The notes beneath the pieces were generated by a model that was not told the DNA's origin, made no database searches, and worked only from the letters and a program-made list of their open reading frames with translations. From assembly GCA_946965045.2 (NCBI GenBank), contig OX337232.1, positions 496,001 through 560,000 on the forward strand: a DNA stretch of 64,000 nt, read 5' to 3'. Below are positions 30,814-40,870 of this stretch, piece by piece. This stretch comes from Epithemia pelagica. Its lineage: Eukaryota > Bacillariophyta > Bacillariophyceae > Surirellales > Surirellaceae. The position numbers and the translations under genes are program-made. Positions within the stretch are counted from its first letter, which is position 1, and the number at the start of each line of letters is the position of its first letter.

Positions 30814-33751
30814 ATGGTGGTACCAATGGTGGAACCCTGCTCTCCCTTGTCGGCCACAACGACAACCACGAAAACGACCAGCCGTTTTGGTGATGGCGAT
30901 CATCATCACCCTCATCCTCCTCACTACAAGAAGGACGACAACTCCAATCCTCTCCAACCACCATCAAGAAGTGAAAAGGACCCTGGAGGATCCTCCACCA
31001 CCACCACGCTCGAGTCGTTGGATGCCACACGGGAAGAACCAATACGGACCCATCAAACTACCACCCACGGTGCATGGAACGACACTAATCATAGTATGGA
31101 CCCAGTGATGGGGAACGAGTCCACCACCAGCACTACTGCGGACAAGACCCCAACCACCATGCCGCTTCCCGTGCTGCCTCACCACCATCCACCACCACGA
31201 CGAGGACGACGACGACCAGGCCGTCCCTATCATTCGCGACGGTGTCGCATGTCCCAGTTGCAAGGCAATTTAATGCGACAACAAACGCATCGAGATCCCT
31301 TCCAGTACGTTTTTTGGTTTGATTGATTCGTGGACGGTTTGGACTTTTTTCTACTACTGGATCGTTTCTCACGAATTGTTTGTGGTTCTCTCTGGTTGTT
31401 GTGGATTGTTGTTGTGATTGTGGTGATGGTTTGTTGGCACACATCATGTTGCAGAATTTATGAAATTTTGGAGGTTTTGGGACAAGGGAGTTTGGGTCGC
31501 GTGTGTCGGGTCCGCAAACGATTGGAGGCTGTCGGTGGATCGGCCAATCCTCAATTTGTCGTGCAACACAAGGGCTGTTGTTTTCCCTGGATTGCCCAGT
31601 GGATGCGATGGTGGACGCATCATCGACCCTCTGTCTTTACCACGAGTAGTAGTGACACGGCTACAGACGAGGACGACCACGAGCAAGACGACAATGACAC
31701 GGACGAGGACGACGAACATCCAGCCGTTTCCGGACGGTCGACTCTTGACGCGGCATCGGCCTCTTCCGAAGAAGCTCCAGTTGTGGTTGCCACCGCCGCG
31801 GCCGAATCCGTCACGACCGGTCCCAGTTCCTTCTCCACCGTAACCAGCAGTTCCAGTAGTAGTAGCAGTAGTAGTACAACCAGTGCCAACGCCAAACGAA
31901 CCTTGTTGTCATCGGCGTCATCCTCGACCGTGTCGGGTCCCTACAACATTCATATTGTCTGTCCCAAACCCATGGCCTTGCAACAACCACAACGACCACC
32001 ACCCTGTTCTCCCGCCGGTGTGGCTCGCCAAAGCCAATACGGACTAAAACACAACACGTCTTCGCTCAGTTCCTTTAATCCTCACAGTATTCGCAGCAAC
32101 AATGGTACCACCACGGCTCCCATGGCCCAATATGCACTCAAGTCCATTCATTTGAATCGGTGTGGCAATCCAGCCTTTGTGGAGGAACTCAAGAACGAGG
32201 TGGAAATTCTCAAGGAATTGGATCATCCCACTATTGTCCGAGCGATTGAAACCTTTGATTACCAACATCGCTTGTACATTGTCCTGGAACTCTGTCGCGG
32301 AGGAGGCGATTTGTATTCACGGGATCCCTATCCCGAAGCCGTGGCGCAATCCATTGTCCACAGTTTGTGCAGTGCTGTCGCCTACCTCCATCGACGAGGC
32401 ATTGTGCATCGGGATTTGAAATATGAAAATGTCATGTTTGTCAATTGGCATTCCAATGATATCAAATTGATTGATTTTGGCTTGAGTCAAAAATTTGTCC
32501 CCCTGCCACCCTCGCCGCGACGACGACAACGACGACACTCAAACAAACAAGCAGAGGAGGAGGAACACGAGGCACCGGAACCACAATACATGCACGATCC
32601 GGTCGGAACCTTGTATACCATCACCCGAATTGTTGTCGGGTGAATATACACATCAAGTCGATGTCTGGAGCCTCGGGGTGATTGCCTTTATGCTACCCTC
32701 CAGTAGTTTGCCCTTTTATGGACGAACCCGCGTCAAAACCATTCAACGCATTCTCAAGGGCAAGTACCGATTTTTGCCCCACGCGCGATGGAAGACCGTG
32801 TCCCGTGCAGCCCATGACTTTGTCCAAGCCTGTCTCTGTTTGGATCCCGAGGAACGACCGACCGCGCGACAAGCCCAGAAACTTGACTGGTTGGTGCAGT
32901 CGTCCCGGAATTCCCATGCCTTCAGTGCTACTGGACCACCGACTTTATCATGGACGAACAATGACTGTGACAACAATGGCATGGTGCTCAGTCCGACGGA
33001 CAATGAACCACACTCCTGGCACAACCAACCATCCGATGGTTCGGACTCGGGAGAAGACGGGCAAGTCCAGCAACAAGAACTTCTACTACTACCCGAATTG
33101 ACGGATCAAGAGGTGGAACAAATGAATCGTATTCAAGCTTCCATTTTGGCCTTTGCCGGATATTCGCGACTCAAAAAGTTGGCCTTGTTGATTGTGGCGT
33201 ACAAGAGTACCAGTGACGAATTGGGATTTTTGAATCACATGTTTGAACGATTTGATTTGGAGCATGATGGTGAGATCTCTCGTTCCGAATTTGTACGGGT
33301 CATGACCGCGTCCTTTCCCAACACGAGCTTGACACTGGACGACATCATTGACGTGGATGGAACCGGAACGGTGCATTATTCGGAATTTTTGGCCGCCACC
33401 TTGGAAGCCGTCACGGGCACCAACGAGGAGGAGGATGGCAGTGTGTACTGCGGTTTGTTGGATGAAGCACGATTGGCAGAGGCCTTTGACCGAATGGATT
33501 GTGATGATAGTGGGTACATTACCCTCTCGAACTTGTCGCAATTGTTGGGCCCCAATGTACCAGACCATTATGTGCAAGGTGTGTTGGATGAAGTGACCCA
33601 GCAAGTCGACGGCACCATGACGACGGCGGCAACCAAGGACCAACCCCTCAATCCCGTGTCTGGTCGGCCCGGAGATTCGTACATTTCGTACCAACAATTT
33701 CGGGACTTGTTATGGTCCACCGACCAGCATTCTTGTCTGGCGGAGGAATAG
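30814..33751 (+). pseudogene. CDPK2, frameshifted calcium-dependent protein kinase
   Basis: Exon 30814-31304 (ATG 30814), intron 31305-31454 (GTACGT..GCAG), second exon 31455-33751. Gly loop [20 protein letters not shown] and D-F-G are present. At 32621/32622 two bases (GG) are missing relative to CDPK3, with one nearby substitution, inside the T-M-A-P-E motif. The frame then hits TGA at 32641-32643. The rest of the kinase lobe and EF-hands continue in the other frame to TAG 33749-33751. A further in-frame 18-base loss removes Q-T-M-F-H-G from the helix entering EF-hand 2. If not a sequencing error, the product would lack half the kinase and all Ca2+ sensing. Confidence 0.8.
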
Positions 33752-34058
33752 CGGATGACGGCTGTGGCGTGCGACACGTCGTACTGGACAAGATACAGTC
33801 TCCGGTGAGGACGCTGGTGCACGAATTTTCGGCTCGCTCCACAATGAGCAATGGCACATTGTACCAGCCATCTTGGACCGCGTAAACCACAAGCAAGAGT
33901 TTGAGAAGACTCTCTCCGTTGCTTGCGTCTCTGGTACAAAGTTGGGCTTGAGGCGTAGCTACGAAAGAGTCGAGGCAGAAAAGGAATAGTGGCAACTCGC
34001 TTTGTATTCACGGTCGTCGACATGGAACGCACGTGATAGTGTTCAAGATTTTGCCTAC
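33752..34058. other. 3' flank of CDPK2 with a fragment of gene H 3' end
   Basis: Matches 60826-61190. Around 33990-34120 it repeats the gene H end sequence (GTCGTCGACATGGAA, GTGTTCAAGATTTTG, GAGATTGACGCCAAGCC). Confidence 0.6.
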
Positions 34059-34178
34059 TTACTTTAGATTATTCTTACGCTGTTGGTGTATCTTGACGAG
34101 ATTGACGCCAAGCCTGGCAACTCTGTCCAGCGCTTGCTGAGCACTTGCGTTTGCAACTCCGGGTGGAACGAACGCCAT
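34059..34178 (-). pseudogene. Gene G remnant fused to gene H tail
   Basis: A 39-codon frame from ATG 34178. Its first 20 or so codons (N-A-S-A-Q-Q-A-L-D) match the start of gene G at 61790. The rest is the 3' end of gene H read in another frame (from AGGCTTGGCGTCAATCTCG). This is a chimera made by deletion of most of G; E2 keeps more of G at this position. Confidence 0.55.
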
Positions 34179-34354
34179 GGTGATGGGACAAATGGCAACC
34201 AAAAGAAGAACTTCTTCTCTTCCAAATCCCAACCGGTTTTTAGGCCGTAGATCCACGCGCGTGGGCGTTGACAGGCCATCTTGGTCTTGGCGCGTGTGCA
34301 TAAGTTACACAGATGAAAATAGTACAACGTAGGTTAATGTACTGAGCCTACTTA

Positions 34355-35633
34355 GGCTGTCCCTTGACCTCGACAAAACGAAACCCTCCGATTGCGGGGG
34401 TACCTCCCGTCTGCTGTCCATACGGTTATTCCCAAATTTTCCTAAAAATGTAAAAATTATTTCTTTCAAATTTCTTTTGATTTAGCACATTAGTATAACG
34501 TCCAAGATAACTGGCTTCGCCCTATTGTGTAGCCGCTTGCGCTCATGAATGGGAAACAGGAACCGTGAGCCGTGAGACTTGACGAGACATGCACAGAGAA
34601 ATCTACAAGCCCATTTTGTACTCTAAAGTCTATACTGTTTCAGAAGCGAGTACTCTTTACGTAGTAGTGGATCAAGCTTCACGGAATCATCACACACACA
34701 CCATGAAATACACACACATGGTGCAACACAAGCTCCTGGCACTTTGTCTATGGGAAAGATAAAAGCATAGTCCACTACTAGTTTAGGCTTCCTGCTTCCT
34801 GGGCTTACATACCCCATGATGACGCTGTCAAACCTTCGCTTCATCATTGCAGTGGTTGATTGTTCATTGCAGTGGTTGATTGTCATGTTTCATGTTGTCA
34901 TCCTTCCTTTGATGTATTCCGCCTTCACCTGTGATCTAGGTGGATGGTTTTGGCCATAAAGTTGTCACTGTGGTCGTTCGTACGGCTGGATGGTTTGCTT
35001 TTGGTTTTTGGTGTGCTCATGGTCGTCTTTTGTGGTGTTGCTCGAAAAGTGAGACGATTCCTGGCCCTTGTGCCAGCAATACAAGGCGTGACCGGCGCGT
35101 CTATTTCGAACGATCGAAGGGAGGCTGGCGATGTCACCCGGCTGGCGCTTTGGGAAAAAATACGAGACAATTTTTTTCCTTTCGGATGACGGACGAACAA
35201 AGGTACCCCCTCAATCGCACCCTTGCTGACGTCATGACTGATCGCAAAATTGGCGCGTTATACCAAATCCTTGACATCGACAAAACGAAAACTGGAGACC
35301 GCGCTTCTCCCCCCAAGGTCCCTAAGTATACTTTGATGTATTGTATATTAAAGTTCTCGAAATTAGGACATATGTAGGATGTTTCGAATTAGGGGGACCG
35401 TTTGAGCCGAACGCGCGCCGCTCCAATTCGGACCCGTCATTTCTGTACGCCATATGTACACTATCAGGACGAAAACACTATCCCTAGTGATATTACGGTT
35501 TTTGTTGCCAACAAAAATCGAAATCGCTTTTTGTTGAAACAAAACCTGAAACACCCCATGACCCGGATATATGAGGCCAAATGATGACGTGTCATGTTTC
35601 GGTTTATGTTTTTGTTGATGTCAAGGGACAGCC
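34355..35633. mobile_element. Non-autonomous DNA transposon, PIF/Harbinger-like
   Basis: 1279 bases with inverted ends: GGCTGTCCCTTGAC at 34355-34368 and its complement GTCAAGGGACAGCC at 35620-35633. Imperfect similarity continues inward (CGACAAAACG against CAACAAAAAC). It is flanked by TTA at 34352-34354 and 35634-35636. The duplicated block E2 has the unoccupied site (ACTTAGCCGAACATGG near 62004-62019). A 3-bp TTA target and G-rich ends are typical of PIF/Harbinger. No transposase was recognised; the longest inner frames (about 90-145 codons) resemble nothing I know. Mobilised in trans, by inference. Confidence 0.75.
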
Positions 35634-35721
35634 TTAGAAGAACATGGATCGGTTCATTTCCTCCTTCACTCTTTTGTGTTATCGTGTTATCACAAAAATT
35701 CCGAACAGCAGCCAGAACACC

Positions 35722-36380
35722 ATGAGCTGTAAAAACGAAACCAATACGTCGTCATCTAACCTTGATTACATCGAGGTATGTCATTTATGATCATTGATTG
35801 AAGAAAGCTGACAAATGGTTGTATCCCGCATCATGCTTTTCTGGATGAAACGGGTGGAAGTGGAAGATGGGAACGGATTCTGTCTATTCTTCCTGATCAC
35901 TTCCTGTCGAACCTGGCGGGAATCGAGAAGAGGGAAACGCAGCTGAGAACAGTTGACAATGACACGGAATGGAGCTGCACCTGTCTCTCCAATATCTTTT
36001 CCAATTTCTCTCACCCGGCTTTTGTCTTGCTGCAATCGACACAGAAAGAAATGATGCAATGCATCAATGAATCCAAACAGGCGTCATGGCCGTTTGGCCC
36101 CATTGCCAAGGGTTCCAGCACACTTGCTTGTGCCCATTTTGCAGTCGCGAGGGCTCATACTCACTTCGGAAGTAGCCTGGGTTCCGCTGCCGAGGCTCAT
36201 GAGGGCGTCGGCAAGGCGCTCAATCACGTTGCCGAGGCTCATGAGGGCGTCGGCAAGGCGCTCAATCACGTTGCCGAGGCTCATGAGGGCGTCGGCAAGA
36301 GCCTCGGGAAGGCTCTCATGTTGTCCTCTGCAATTGCGGGGGTCGCGTTTGTGGCAACCAATTACTTTGGTCGTCGCTAA
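35722..36380 (+). CDS. Family E copy 1, small protein with C-terminal hydrophobic anchor
   Basis: Two exons: 35722-35775 (18 codons, M-S-C-K-N-E-T-N-T-S) and 36045-36380, with intron 35776-36044 (GTATGT..ACACAG), giving 129 residues. The same split is found in E2, with the frame kept and changes at many codons, which supports the model. Exon 2 reads M-M-Q-C-I-N-E-S-K-Q-A-S-W-P-F-G-P, then three repeats of A-E-A-H-E-G-V-G-K (a 42-base unit, 36196-36300), and ends with hydrophobic A-I-A-G-V-A-F-V-A-T and a short basic tail. That C-terminus suggests a tail anchor. Function unknown. Confidence 0.6.
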
Positions 36381-37611
36381 CTACTTGTGGTAGAGGGGAA
36401 CTGGAGATTGCACCGGGATTCCCGTTATGTGACGTTGACTGGATTGGAAACTGTCGACGTTCACATACCCATGTACAACATGGTTGGTCGCGCCGGCAAC
36501 TACATTGTATGGGCTTTTGGACAACCGAGGAAACCCTGATCCATGTGATGATACTTGGAATAATTGTATTCGACTGAGTTGGACTGAGTCGCTGTACACC
36601 CAGTTTTTGAAAAGAAGATGTGATTCGCAATGCTTTCGAGCTTGTTTGAGCCTCTTGGCATTTTAGAATGTAAACCCCTCCAATATAGCATGTCTTCTAC
36701 ACCATGTCTCAATGAGTGGTCAAATGGATTTCCATATATTGTGGAAAGAACAATTCCATCCATGTCACTACCCTCTTCATGTCGTCCTCTTCGAGGAACA
36801 AGTCACACGAAACGATTGTGAACTATAATTTGTTGAGGAGAGTAGATGGGCCACGGGATGGATCTCTTTGGCTGCTGCTGCTGGAGTCGCCTCACGTTCC
36901 AGTCCCGCCCGTTGTTCGTGCAGCAGATACGACGATGATGACGACGATGGTAAAAAGATCTTGCCGCCATCAATTTGACGACGACGACGACAGTCGACGA
37001 TCGATAAACAGAGAGTAGCACCTGCGGTCGTGGTGGTAAGGAAAGTCATGGATAAATAAGACTGCCCAATGGTTCTATCTTGTGATTCCGTCCATTCTTC
37101 TTGCTTGTCGAACCTGGCGGGACTGGAAACGACGGGCGAGGGACCACACGGCTGAGAACAATCGACCATGGCTCTCCAATTTGGACTTGTCCAAACAGTC
37201 GAAATGGCCGTTTGGCTCGGTGGTCCGAGCTTTTAGCATTGCGGGTTTTGTGCCCATTTTGCCATCGCCAAGTCAATGGAGTCGGATGACGAAGCTCTCA
37301 TAGAGACGGCACTCAACTCCATCGACTTTTGCAATGGCAACTTGTCGTCCTTGGAATTGAAAAACCTCTAGATGAAAAACAAAACTGCCAAATGATTCCA
37401 ACCCTTGTCGTACTGTTTTGGATCAAAAAGAAACGGGGTGGAAGGGGCCCAACATTCCGTCCATTTGCCAGTTACTCCTACACAAAGCTGGGAATGATGC
37501 GCAGCTACCCGACCCGATATAGTTGAGACGGGAAAGGAATAGTTCCAACTCGCTTCGTCCGTCGACATGAAAAGCAGTTATAGTTTTCAAGATTTTGACT
37601 ATTGATCATTC
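36381..37611. other. Intergenic with a decayed family E exon 2
   Basis: Between family E copy 1 and the gene H stop. At about 37110-37270 the sequence GTCGAACCTGGCGGGACTGG through TGGCCGTTTGGC to TTGTGCCCATTTTGCCATCGC is a degraded repeat of 35907-36150. E2 has lost about 250 bases of this. A GCTGCTGCTGCTGGAGTCGCC block (about 36870) is shared with 62842. Confidence 0.5.
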
Positions 37612-39147
37612 TTACTCTACTGGTGTATCCGTGAAATCTTTACGAGATTGACGCCAAGCCTTGAACGTGTGAGATCGACCACCTTTCACACCTTCCATAA
37701 TAAAAACATCATCCATGAACTGGTTGTCCAAGTCACTTTCATTGTCACTCTGCTCAGACTCCATGGTTATGGCTCGTTCCTCAGGAAGGGGTGCCATTGG
37801 AGGCATTGCTAGTTTGACTTTGTGGGTAGATATCATTTCCGGACGACCCACACCAGACAACAGTGCATTTCGGTACGAAACCAGTGGCTTTCCAGAGACA
37901 AGTGTAAAGGAAGAGTCAGTCGAAACGACATCCCAACAGTCGGATGACCAAGAGCCATGATCACCATTGACAAGTTCTGGAGCATCCTCCACGACGACAA
38001 AATCAGTGCCGGACGTCACGTCAATGGACACCTCCTCCTCGTTCTTGTCCAAGAGGTCAAAAGAAACACAAGAATTTGCAGTCCGGAGACTTTGTTCAGT
38101 GGCGAGCTCAATCATATCATCCTCACTAATCTGTTGATCTGGAACAACCGACAAACTCAACGCAAGCGCCATCGCCACATCTTCGTCTTCTGGATTGGAA
38201 AATAGAGCCTTTTTGCAGGGAGACTCAAATTCGTCCGTCTTTGGGAGTAGAACGGAATCCTCCCAATTCGGATCATCATATTCGGAATAGTCTTTATCTT
38301 CATCCAAGTACGTGCAGCCGGTGCTCTCGTCCATGCGGTCCGATCCTTTTCCAACACGAAATCCAGGCTTGGTCGAAGTTGGCTTGGTACGGGTTTTGCG
38401 AAAGAGGTTGTTGTAGTTGATATCCAAGTAATGTGTGTAACGACGAACCAGAGTTTTCACATACAAACTGCCATACATGGAACACATGGAATCACCATAG
38501 CCCCACAATTCACGCAAGTTGAATTTCTTGGAACGCATGGCATGTCTTGTTTCTTCGTTCAACGCATTAAGGATACAAACCTCCATATCCTCTGGTCAAA
38601 AACCATCAATATAACCAAGCTTATCCAACCATTGTTGGAGAGTCAGACTCTTGTTGCCATCCAGAGTGCGCTTGTTCGAGAAGTTACAACGATCCATGAT
38701 CAACAGGGACAAAAATAGTCGTACAATATCCGATCTTCCGGTCAGAGCAGCAAAGTAAATGGCTGGACGCTGCTCAATATTTCGAGCGAACAAACAGTCA
38801 ACAAACCGTCGGAACGAATTCCGCGCCTGATACTTTTGGTTCATCATTCCTTCAACAACGGCAAGAACAGAGAGGAGATTTCCACGCTTGACCTCAACTT
38901 TGAGATTTTCGGCATTGTGCCTCTCTCGAACTCTGGAAGCTCTGAGGGAGGTGGATTTCGCCGATTTCTTGCTCGTCTTGTCTAGGCCCTTGGAAAGCGA
39001 AAGCTGCTTCACAGAAGAGGTCCTGCTTCGTTGATGTGCAGGGACTCGAACAACCACGCCGTCGACGCAATAGCCGAGATAGCTTTGTGGAATCTTCACC
39101 ATCTTGGTTGCTTTGTAATGATGCTTGATTTGATTTAATGAGAGCAT
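37612..39147 (-). CDS. Gene H copy 1, ankyrin-like and UIM protein with one in-frame TGA
   Basis: One frame of 511 codons from ATG 39147 to TAA 37612, broken only by TGA at 38596-38598 (after K-L-G-Y-I-D-G-F). N-terminal part: basic Ser-rich stretch, then A-I-Y-F-A-A-L-T-G-R-S-D-I-V-R-L-F-L, resembling an ankyrin repeat. After the TGA: M-E-V-C-I-L-N-A-L-N, an acidic region, and two ubiquitin-interacting-motif-like helices, E-D-E-D-V-A-M-A-L-A-L-S-L-S and E-D-D-M-I-E-L-A-T-E-Q-S. It may bind ubiquitinated proteins (inference). Either the TGA is a nonsense mutation or two proteins are made; no plausible intron removes it. Copy 2 is at the right edge. Confidence 0.6.
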
Positions 39148-39678
39148 TGTGGAGAGGAGGTGCAGACAAGCAAGATGACTTCGTTGGATTTTTTGCAGAC
39201 GTGCGCAGATCCAAACGTGAAAAAGGCAATCACGACTGAAAAGTCACGGGTTTGACAGCGACCCACACGCGAATAGAAATGGGTTCGATTGTCCGTGTGT
39301 CGCCCGGCTCGTCGACTCAGGTAGTACGGATAGCGAGATTGGAGAAGGCACGATAGATTTCAAGGAACTTTTCTTCATGGATGGGGAACATGTTCCAATA
39401 AATCGTGCAAGTCCAGCTTTCTTGCCAAACATCTTTGAGCAACGGACATTGAGGAACGATATGACAGCCATGAAGGGAAACAGGGGAGAAAACGCCAAAC
39501 AATCGACAATGTAGGAGTGAAACATGCCTGTTTCTCACGATCCAAACCTTCTAGGTAGGAGGAACGAACACAACTCGCTGGATTTGGACGAACGACCCTC
39601 CAAATCTTTTGTTTCTAAAATCCATGAAGCAAAAGCTTTGCACAGTCAGAAAGCCTCAAGGTACTTGAAACCAGCAAC
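39148..39678. other. Gene H 5' flank, no gene seen
   Basis: Divergent space between gene H and the truncated secreted-protein gene. No conserved frame seen. Confidence 0.4.
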
Positions 39679-39935
39679 ATGAACAACGTGTTACGCCTCT
39701 CTCTAACGATTGCCCTCGTGATGTCATGCTCCGTTCTACAAGCCTTGGGAGGCCGAGTAAGTGAATAGAAACTCCCGAGAAAGCTTGCGTAATAGGAAGT
39801 TCTCACTTGGATCGACATCCCATATCCTGTTCTACCTAAGAACCTCGTGTGATTCGACGACGTCTCAATGAGGATGATGAAGACGAAGAAAAGTCGTCTG
39901 GCAAAGGGGGAAAGGGCAAGAAAGATACGGTACGT
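39679..39935 (+). pseudogene. 5' end of a secreted acidic/Lys-Gly-rich protein gene, cut by the array
   Basis: ATG 39679 starts a clear signal peptide (M-N-N-V-L-R-L-S-L-T-I-A-L-V-M-S-C-S) followed at 39757 by a GTAAGT donor consensus. After an intron-like stretch, a second coding piece (about 39841-39930) reads R-R-R-L-N-E-D-D-E-D-E-E-K-S-S-G-K-G-G-K-G-K-K-D-T and ends at another GTACGT donor. The GTAAGT donor and the 39840 acceptor do not join in frame, so the exact splice is unsettled. About 40 bases later the array repeat begins (near 39973), removing the rest of the gene. Similar signal-peptide plus Lys/Gly-rich starts occur in diatom secreted proteins. Confidence 0.5.
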
Positions 39936-40233
39936 ACTGACATGCTGTCGCTGGTGTTGTATACTCTTTGAACGAGAAGTAGGAGTACTCCTCCCTTGTT
40001 ATTAAGAAGACATTACCTAGCTACCTAGCCACGATATGGCAGGTAGATACGGGCTCATCTCCATTTATTATAGGTCGCGCAGAAATCGTGACTGAACCTG
40101 AATTGACGTGGCGATTCCCACCAAATCTCTCCTTCATTGTCGTGTGAGATTAAGTGTTGCCATGAGTGGCCGTGCAAATTTAAAAGCAAGAGTTTCTGAT
40201 CAATTGAATTGTTAGTGTCCCCTCTTCAACAAG
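39936..40233. repeat. C3 upstream region, left edge of second array
   Basis: From about 39973 it matches the regions before C1 and C5 (GAAGTAGGAGTACTCC, TTATTAAGAAGACATTA, GTCGCGCAGAAATCGTGACTGAAC). Its left edge is a junction with unrelated sequence. Confidence 0.6.
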
Positions 40234-40527
40234 ATGGCAAGCAAATGGTGTTGCCTGTTGGGAAGCTTGCTGTTTGCCGTGCTTCTTTCTGCAAAGGCGA
40301 CGGTGGCATTCTCGCCTACCCGTCCTTTGAGGGCCCAGGTTTCACGTCTTTCAAGTACGAACCGAAATATTAAGCCGAAAGAGCCGTTCGAAATGAACAC
40401 GAAAGAGCTCCAAGTGGCCAATGTCGAGGCAGCCCAAAAGTCTCTGGACATAGCTGACACTGCAAATACTATTGCTGCGTTTTCTGTTGCAATTTCTGCT
40501 CTTATACCTTTACTCATTGCATATGGG

Positions 40528-40532
40528 GCAAA
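40528..40532. repeat. Target site duplication, left (GCAAA)
   Basis: Same five bases follow the 3' LTR at 47683-47687. Uninterrupted C copies have one GCAAA here (GGGGCAAACAACAAG). Confidence 0.95.
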
Positions 40533-40768
40533 TGCGAGTATAGCTGGGGTAGCAAGCTTATACCTGGCAACAAGACTCATCAATCACGAATGATGAGCGA
40601 CGTAGATGTGAACGAGTGGATGGAATGACTCATCCAAAAGATATTGAAGAAAAGATCCAAGTGAATTTAGTGAGAATTTAGGACTAACATATAGTGATTA
40701 TCAGAATAAGTATCCTTTTACGGATTGCTCAATGGGAAAGATACCGCCGTTCTTTTCCACTACTCGCA
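40533..40768 (+). repeat. 5' LTR, 236 bases
   Basis: TGCGAG...CTCGCA. Compared with the 3' LTR it has A for T in GACTCATCAA and 13 extra bases (GAGCGACGTAGAT) lying between two GATG repeats. Confidence 0.95.
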
Positions 40769-40870
40769 GGTTCTGAGCCCAAGTATTACGCTGTAGAAGG
40801 TTTCCCAAGGTCGTACGGTGTCAAGGAAGTGAGTGCTCTGGCAAGATAGGACAGAGAGAAGGTGAGAACA

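Larger units (their letters stand above)
27428..39147. repeat. Large duplicated block I (C2-B2-CDPK2-E1-H1)
   Basis: Same order and orientation as 54541-64000, including non-coding spacers, microsatellites and decayed B. Differences inside block I: the TTA-flanked 1279-base element, frameshifted CDPK2, deleted G, 42-base repeats in family E. Confidence 0.85.

Noticed and set aside
34940-35377. Transposase inside the TTA-flanked element
   Set aside because: The 145-codon frame has no DDE pattern or helix-turn-helix and is too short; element called non-autonomous.
40769-40785. tRNA primer-binding site next to the 5' LTR
   Set aside because: GGTTCTGAGCCCAAG starts at the right place but I could not match it to a specific tRNA end with confidence.
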